Shown here in pieces: positions 57,784 through 64,000 of a stretch of 64,000 nucleotides of DNA. The first letter of the stretch is position 1, and every line of letters begins with the position of its first letter. The DNA lies in contig JAUPFP010000007.1 of the NCBI GenBank assembly GCA_036925085.1, forward strand, positions 7,402,228 through 7,466,227, given 5' to 3'. Source of the DNA: Brachycybe producta. Taxonomy: Eukaryota > Arthropoda > Diplopoda > Playtdesmida > Andrognathidae. The translations under genes were made by a program, and so were the position numbers. The notes beneath the pieces were generated by a model. That model had not been told where the DNA came from. It did no database searches and saw only the letters and a program-made list of their open reading frames with translations.

Positions 57784-58725
57784 TGGGGCAACTGAATAAG
57801 CGCGAAATTGAACAAACGCCAATCTGAATAAGCGCCAAATGGAACAAATGCCTAACTGAATTAAAGCAAAAAATTTGGCGGTTATTCAGTTTGGCGTTTG
57901 TTCAATTTGGCGCTTATTCAGTTTGGCGTTTGCTCCATTTGGCATTTATTAAGTATGGCGTTTGTTCCAATTGGCTCTTATTCAGGTTTTTTGTAAATTC
58001 TGATGGTCCAAATATCGTAAGCTTTTATAGACGTCAGACCTAACCTAACCTAACCGGACCTAACCTAACCGAACCGGACCTAACCTAACCGAACCTAACC
58101 TTAAAAAGTAAAATTGGGCGGTTATTCAGTTTGGCGCTTGTTCAATTTGGCGTTTATTCCATTTGGCGCTTATTCTGTTTGGCGTTTGTTCCATTCGGCG
58201 CTTATTCAGTTTGGCATTTGTTCCATTTGGTATTTATTAAGTATGGCGTTTGTTCCAATTGGCACTTATTCAGTTTGGCGGTTATTCAGGTTTTTTGTAA
58301 ATTCTGATGGTCCAAATATCGTGAGCTTTTATAGACGTCAGACCTAACCTAACCTAACCTTAAAGAATAAATTTGGCGGTTATTCAGTTTGGCGCTTGTT
58401 CAAATTGGCGTTTATTCCATTTGGCGCTTATTCTGTTTGGCGTTTGTTCCATTTGACGCTTATTCAGTTTGGCGTTTGTTCCATTTGGCGATTATTCAGT
58501 TTGGCGTTTGTTCCATTTGGCATTTGTTCCATTTGGCATTTATTCAGTTTGGCGTTAGTTCAGATTGGCGTTTGTTCAATTTGGCGCTTATTCAATTTGG
58601 CGTTTGTTCCATTTGGCATTTGTTCCATTTGGCATTTATTCAGTTTGGCGTTAGTTCAGATTGGCGTTAGTTCAGATTGGCGTTTGTTCAATTTGGCGCT
58701 TATTCAATTTGGCGTTTGATCAGCA
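57784..58725. repeat. 16-bp satellite with CCTAA tracts, inside Helitron F
   Basis: Units alternate TTTGGCGTTTGTTCCA and TTTGGCGCTTATTCAG, making a 32-bp dimer. The first part (57784-57860) is in the opposite orientation (GAATAAGCGCCAAA). A block of about 78 bp, beginning TTCAGGTTTTTTGTAAATTC and ending with GACGTCAGACCTAACC, occurs twice (57980 and 58285). All frames are open on the plus strand, giving Trp/Leu/Phe-rich repeats of up to 107 codons; these are satellite artefacts. Confidence 0.9.
58037..58111. repeat. Short CCTAA pentamer tract, telomere-like
   Basis: ACCTAACCTAACCTAACC, interrupted by GGACC and GAACC variants. A second shorter tract is at 58340-58362. The complement TTAGG is the ancestral arthropod telomere repeat. 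The tracts are short and imperfect, so they could also be a unit of the local satellite. Confidence 0.7.
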
Positions 58726-58908
58726 CCACCATCCCCTCTCGAATTTAATATCATGGGGTTCTTGGATGGGAAGGGTGCAACATATAGTTGACCTTGAGAA
58801 GAAAAAAAACGGTTCATTTATTCAAATTTATATAAATTCCGACGTGCTTCAATGGTTTTTGTTACTCCACACACACAGACCTTTGATATTATATATATAA
58901 TAATAATA

Positions 58909-59481
58909 TCCCAGGTCTGTGTGTGTGTGTGTGTGTATGTGTGTGTGTGTGCGTGTGGATGTCTTTCCTCTAATGCTGGACAAACACCTTTGTCAGAATT
59001 TATATAAATTTTAATAAATGGACTGCTTTTTTTTTCTCAAGGTCAACTATATGTTGCACCCTTCCCATCCAAGAACCCCATGATATTAAATTGGAAAGGG
59101 GAAAAGGTTTATAAAGTGTAGAGGGGGAGAGAGAAACGTGGAGGGAGGAAAAAAGGTGGAGGGGTGACTGAAATTGAAATAGAGTAAAACAGGAACAAAC
59201 GACGCGCATGCGCACACCAGAGAAAATTAAAAACTCATTTTTTTTTTAAATATAAAAAGGGGAGGGGATAATAGTAGCAAAATTAAACTACAGTTTATCA
59301 CGGGCAATTGTGCCCAGCATTAGAATTTCTTTTGCTCCGCCCTTTTATGAACGTCATCAATTTCTAATTGGTTTGTTACTTGGTCTGACATCATTAAAGG
59401 GCGGAGTAAAAGAAATTCTAATGCTGGGCACAATTGCCTGTGAATTTTGCTCCCATCATTTATGACGGGTTACCCCACTAG
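58909..59481 (+). mobile_element. Non-autonomous Helitron, copy G (plus orientation, long form)
   Basis: It starts TCCCAGGTCTGTGTGTG after an A (58909) and ends CTAG followed by T (59478-59481), with the terminal region TTTATGACGGGTTACCCCA. It carries the (GT)n tract, TTTTTCTCAAGGTCAACTAT, the purine-rich stretch, GACGCGCATGCGC and the hairpin module (about 59295-59445). It is head to head with copy F, only 22 bases away. Confidence 0.85.
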
Positions 59482-59498
59482 TATATATATATATATTA

Positions 59499-59810
59499 TG
59501 CCAGGTCTGTGTGGGTATCCTATCTATCTGTCTGAGATAACACTGTACAAACCTTGAAGCACGTCGGAATTTATATAAATTTAAATATATGAAGAAATGA
59601 ACAGCTTTTTTTTCTCAAGGTCAACTATATGTTGCACCCTTCCCATCCAAGAACCCCATGATATTAAATTGGAGAGGGGAAAAGGTTGGAAAGTGTAGAA
59701 GTTGGCGGGGGAGAGAGAAACGTGGAGGGTTGAAAAAAAGTGGTAGGGGTGGTTGAAAATGAAATGAAAGGAGTAAAGCTTCCGTCATTTATGATGGGTT
59801 ACCCCTCTAG
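59499..59810 (+). mobile_element. Non-autonomous Helitron, copy H (plus orientation, internally deleted)
   Basis: It starts GCCAGGTCTGTGTGGG (the first bases are degenerate) and ends CCCCTCTAG followed by T. It lacks the GACGCGCATGCGC segment and the hairpin module: GGAGTAAAGC joins directly to TTCCGTCATTTATGATGGG. It follows copy G after 17 TA-rich bases. Confidence 0.75.
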
Positions 59811-61249
59811 TTTTAAAATACACTTCATAAAACGTCAATTTTAAAAGATACCAACATAACCTACCATTATACCATCAACTTACCTTTATCTTTTCTAAAA
59901 CACAAAGTTTTTTTTAAATTTTGATCCAGAAAGATGAAATAAACATGTTTGAATTTGAGGATGGGTTTTCAGTTTAAAACAACCTTAAAGTGGCTTTGAA
60001 AAGGTAAGAAGAAGAAATTCAGGCACATACGTTAATTTCCACTATGATATCGTTAACAATAAACTTTTTATGGAAATCACAAACTTGTTTGATCCTATAT
60101 TATGCCAAAAAAAAACATAAGACTGTGCCAGTTTCAAACTGTCATAAGTATTTTTTAAGATGTCATCATAAAAATTATCCGTGAACAAAATTCGTTACTC
60201 TTCTAGTTTCATAAGCATCTTCAAATTTTTTTCTCTATTTGTTACTTGAAACAAAATGTATCATTTTTTTTTGTTACTCATTTCTTAATCCAAAATATCA
60301 AATACACTCAAGATAAACCGGGTTCTATTGTAATTTCTTGTAGCACATTTTCTGACAAAATTTGTCATGAGGGTTTAATATGCTTATAAATGCGTGTGTG
60401 TTTACCATAGTGTATGCCTACGAGCCCTTTTTACATAGATGAACACAGAAGAAGAAGAACTTCAATATTAATAATTAGGTTTATCCAATATTTGTTTCCT
60501 CCCATTCACATAATTCGAACATCAATTCTCACCGTAGGCTTACACAATTTACCCTTATATCTATCCATCCATTCATCCATCCATAATATACTCAAAGATT
60601 AATTTGAACATGACGATGAAAAATGTTGGTATTAACTGTTGAGAAAAAAAAAGGAAGTAAGTTTAGAAGAAGAAGAAAAAAAAGTAGTGAATTCTCTGAT
60701 AAAAACGGATGAAAAAAATTAAACAGAGTTACAATAGAATTTACATCAATGATGCAGAATCTAAACTTCAATTACATCGTCTAAGATTTAAATTATGACT
60801 AAATTAAAAAATATAAATTTCAAATAGAAAGACTAAGATAACCGTTTTTGTATTTTGAACGTCTTAGTATTTTTTTTACTTTAGCTTTCATTTCATTTTT
60901 TTGTTCCCAAATTAAAAATAACTAATTTTATTTTTTAATATTTATTAAATTAATAGTTTAACATAAAAGGTGTTTTCAATTTGGAGAAAAATGATAGTAA
61001 CATTATTAATTATTTATTTTTGTAATTATTTTTCGTAAACTTTTTTTATACACCAATTGTTTCAGTTTACTGAACCAAACAGTAAGTCTACCAGATACAT
61101 TTAGAATTAAAGAATCATGAAGAGAAGAAATGATAGAAAAAAACGGCCCGAGAAAATATTTTTCACCGGCCCTAATGAGTATGAAACTCCAAAAATGCAT
61201 AGAACTCAACCCGTTTTATATATAAGTATATTATTTTTTATAGCCAAAT
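59811..61249. other. AT-rich intergenic DNA, weak family X remnant
   Basis: 59811-59915 reads, inverted, like the family X core (TTTCTAAAACACAAAG, AAAGATACCAACATAA). No gene was seen in the rest; the minus-strand frame 61006-61209 has no motif. Confidence 0.45.
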
Positions 61250-61630
61250 TACATTGGTTCTATTTTCAATTTTGCCTACAATAAAAGTGGCAATTTTATT
61301 TTATATTTTGCACAAATTTTTAACGAGCGTAGCAAAAAAAAATTAAAAAAAATTAAAAAAAAATATTCGAAACAAGCAAAATATTTTTCCAGTTTTCATG
61401 AAAAATGAAAAAAACTGGAAAAATATTATCCCCTCAAAAAATGTAAAATTTTACTATTTTGGGAAGACTTCCTATTACGACAACAGCTTTCAGATCTTTT
61501 TCTTGTGCTATTTTTAAACGTTTATCTAGTTTCATCATAAAATGGGAAAAAAACTGGTCATCAAACTAAGCAGCTCATCAGGAAAAAGTCCGATTGCTCG
61601 ATAGGTCAGTCCGCCAATGAAATAATGTGT
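61250..61630. repeat. Dispersed repeat family Y, copy 3
   Basis: It is collinear with 16690-17130: AACGAGCGTAGC (61322), CTTGTGCTATTTTTAAAC (61501), GTTTCATCATAAAATGG, TCATCAAACTAAGCAGCTCA and CGATAGGTCAGTCCGCC. It is more diverged in the hairpin block. Simple A-rich repeats lie between. Confidence 0.65.
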
Positions 61631-64000
61631 GGTTTTATAAAGGTGATGGACCTCAATGCACCTTGCTGCCTAAATCTACACGACAACCCCTTTACGACGA
61701 CAGCACGAACTTTTGTTTAGCTGTAGTTGTTGTAAAATTACAGTTATTGCAACAAATTTATGGTGGTAACAAATCCCTTATTTATAATTATGATTTAAAA
61801 TCATAACTATATTAAAACAAAGATTCAAAAATAGCTAATAATTGCATAATCCTCTTGAGGACCACACTAATTCTTCAATATAAAGCAAACTCATAACTGA
61901 AAAAAAAAATCCAACAAACAAAATGCACTTGATGGAAAATAACCGTTTAAAATGTCGTTGCGTGACAAAACACAACCTCCCATTCTATTATGTTACCTGT
62001 CGTGACAATCATAAAAGTAAGCTACAACAACGAGCATATAATTCCTTCTATCAACAAAACAATGAGCACGGAACTCTATTTTGGACACATCACGAAATAA
62101 CCTCTCAAGCCCACCCTTTAGATTGCAACCAAGCCTCAAGATCCACCCACCTTCTTTTTTTTTGTGGGAACCCATCACAGGTCAACCCACCAAATTTTAG
62201 ACTGCCCATTGCTACTCGATAATACTCAAGAGGGAAACCAACACACATTAACGACTACACTAAGTGTAATTTATCTTGACACTAACCACCATCCTTTGAA
62301 AGCCACCAATTGTTGGGTTTATGCAAAGGCAAAAACGTAAAAATGTCAATAAATAGTAACGTGGCCATATATTAAACCCAAAGGGAGGGGGTGAAAAAAG
62401 CCTCTCTTTCCATCTAACTCTCTCCATTGCTCTTTCTCTCTCATTCTCACTCTCTCTACTTCTCTCTCTCTGTTTGGTATAATCTTGCCATAGAGAGTAG
62501 GAGAGATTGTGATGGTAACAGAATTACATTACATTTTTTTTTCTCTCTATTTTCTTCTATGTGGCCTCACAGCAGGTATAAACATCGTAAATGGAGATTG
62601 ATGAATATTTTTATTTCCAGCAAGACAGAAACTGCACTCAGTGGGGAGTGTTTATTGTTTGGGCTCTAATGTCACATCTAGTACATTCTCAAACAATTAA
62701 TATAATGATTAATGGAAAATAACCATGTTAACCATAATATGTATATATAAGGGCTCTAATATAAGATATTATCATTGTGTGTGACAATTTTATAAAAAAT
62801 TTAAAAATGAAAGACTTCATTTTCATCATACAAATAACATTGTTTTACTAAGATGAAGAATTTACAAAATTTAGAAAGACAAAAAAATTTAAATGGCAGT
62901 AACAAATGATGTTGCATAAAAGTCTATATAAAACAAAAAAAAATTATAAATCTCGAATATAAGTTGAATAAATATTGTTTGGTGACAGTCTTTCTAGTAT
63001 AAAAGAAGAATATTAATTTTCCTTCATCAGTTCTACTTTTTGTCCTGTGTTTCAGTTTCATGCTGTGAATTGTTTATGAGGATCCATTAACACATTCAGA
63101 TAGATCTTAATTGAAAAATCACATATGGCCAAATCGACAACAGCAACAGTTCCGAAATCTAAGACATTGTTGTCTTAATCAAAGCCAAACTTTCAGTCTC
63201 ATTTTTTGTTATAATTTTACTATGGAGAAGCTAATTGACAATTTATTGACTAAAATATTCACATACTGGCAAAATGTCTTACTATTTGGAACCTTGGTTT
63301 TGGTATTTGCAGAGATCAGAGCTAAATGAAACAGATTTGAATATGGATTTATCAGTATTGCAAATTAATCCAAATTACAAAATTTACAATACCTATCCAA
63401 ATCTATTTAATTTATGCCTTAAGTTAAATTATAAACAAATCTGAAAATCTCAAATTCAATTCCCAGTTGTGCATTTATATAACAGAGAAGGGGATACCAA
63501 ATTTTTAAAAGGAAAATGCACACACACAAACAAAAAACGTGAATCTAAAACAGTAGAATTGAGATAATTAATAAGATTAATTCCAGTTTCAAAATGCAAA
63601 TTAAGGTTTAATAAAACCTCAAATCTCTACACAAATTAATTCTAAATGTCATTTGTTATTCATAAAACGTATTTATAGAGCTACAGAATGTCTTTCATAA
63701 TTTTTTTAATGATAATCGAATCCCTCCAGTGACAAAAAATGTGATTAAACATAGACAACAAGCGAATGTGACAGTTGTTTGAATTATAGTAATTCCACTG
63801 TATAACTGACAAAAAAATTCAACATGAAAAACCTTTGTTTTGCATCACTAAGGAAAATGTATTCCTATTTTTATAGAAAAAACTCATGTTTTTTTTTCTG
63901 AAATCTACTAACTTAAAAATATTTCTAAGACAGAACTTTACACCCTTTGGTTGTTTTATGTACAAATAAAATAAGAGAAATCTTTAGAAAGCCCTAAAAA
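61631..64000. other. AT-rich intergenic DNA, no gene supported
   Basis: A (CT)-rich stretch lies at 62399-62471. A 99-codon frame at 61923-62222 starts with ATG and has several Cys and His, but no motif or neighbour supports it. 63111-63329 is similarly weak. Confidence 0.45.

Larger units (their letters stand above)
57328..58886 (-). mobile_element. Non-autonomous Helitron, copy F (long form), split by a satellite
   Basis: It starts at CTAGTGGGATAACCCGTCAT (57328) and carries the internal hairpin module, the CGCATGCGCGTCG segment and pyrimidine-rich sequence. From 57784 to about 58725 it is replaced by the 16-bp satellite. It resumes at CTCTCGAATTTAATATCATG (58736) through GTTGACCTTGAGAAGA to CACAGACCTTTGA at 58886. 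A partial internal duplication (about 57650-57710 and 57720-57782) precedes the satellite. Confidence 0.75.

Noticed and set aside
58114..58719. Trp/Leu/Phe-rich repeat proteins of 77-107 codons
   Set aside because: They come from the 16-bp satellite, open in all three plus-strand frames.
61923..62222. 99-codon frame with Cys and His residues
   Set aside because: There is no motif, no neighbour and no repeat support, and a length of 99 codons is within chance for a 64-kb window.

Overview
The window is non-coding, strongly AT-rich eukaryotic DNA from an animal, most likely an invertebrate. No host protein-coding gene, rRNA or canonical tRNA could be supported in 64 kb. Evidence for this origin: a Ty3/gypsy retrotransposon at the left edge, non-autonomous Helitrons, several MITE families, a LINE relic, a tRNA-derived SINE head, dense (TA)n/(GA)n/(AAAC)n microsatellites, and short CCTAA pentamer tracts that match the arthropod-type telomere repeat read on the other strand. 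The lineage cannot be fixed from this alone. An arthropod is a weak guess.

Layout. Positions 1-4020: the 3' half of a Ty3/gypsy element. It has an intact reading frame for the RT end, RNase H and integrase, then two overlapping frames of unknown function in the place where env would sit, then a 3' LTR with TATA box, upstream hairpin and polyadenylation signal. 5030-7580: a large foldback palindrome into which two tandem Helitron copies have jumped. 13-28 kb: AT-rich sequence with copies of an unnamed inverted-repeat family ('family X'), PIF/Harbinger-like MITEs (14.8 and 20.0 kb), a TA-flanked element (19.1 kb), two more tandem Helitrons (21.7-22.6 kb) and a hAT MITE (27.1 kb). 29281-30080: a 30-bp minisatellite of about 26.7 units, open in several frames on both strands. 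33.9-43.0 kb: a direct-repeat-flanked inverted-repeat element, a degenerate 17-bp minisatellite, a PIF/Harbinger MITE, a 593-bp element with a 5-bp target duplication, and a foldback element. 45-55 kb: further family X copies, a SINE head, a foldback at 50.4-50.8 kb, adjacent cruciform palindromes (53.6 kb), and a TIR element that has swallowed a LINE fragment (53.9-54.9 kb). 56.4-59.8 kb: the most complex locus. Four Helitron copies, two per orientation and head to head, are nested into a family X copy; they carry an internal hairpin module, a Tc1/mariner-like fragment and a roughly 0.94-kb 16-bp satellite with CCTAA tracts. 59.8-64 kb: AT-rich DNA with one more dispersed-repeat copy.

The genes do not form a pathway. 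The biology here is mobile-element nesting. The best candidates for undescribed material are the Helitron family (with its nested satellite locus), the 30-bp satellite, the foldback elements and the unrecognised 3' ORFs of the gypsy element. All boundaries were found by eye. No database search, alignment program or folding was run.
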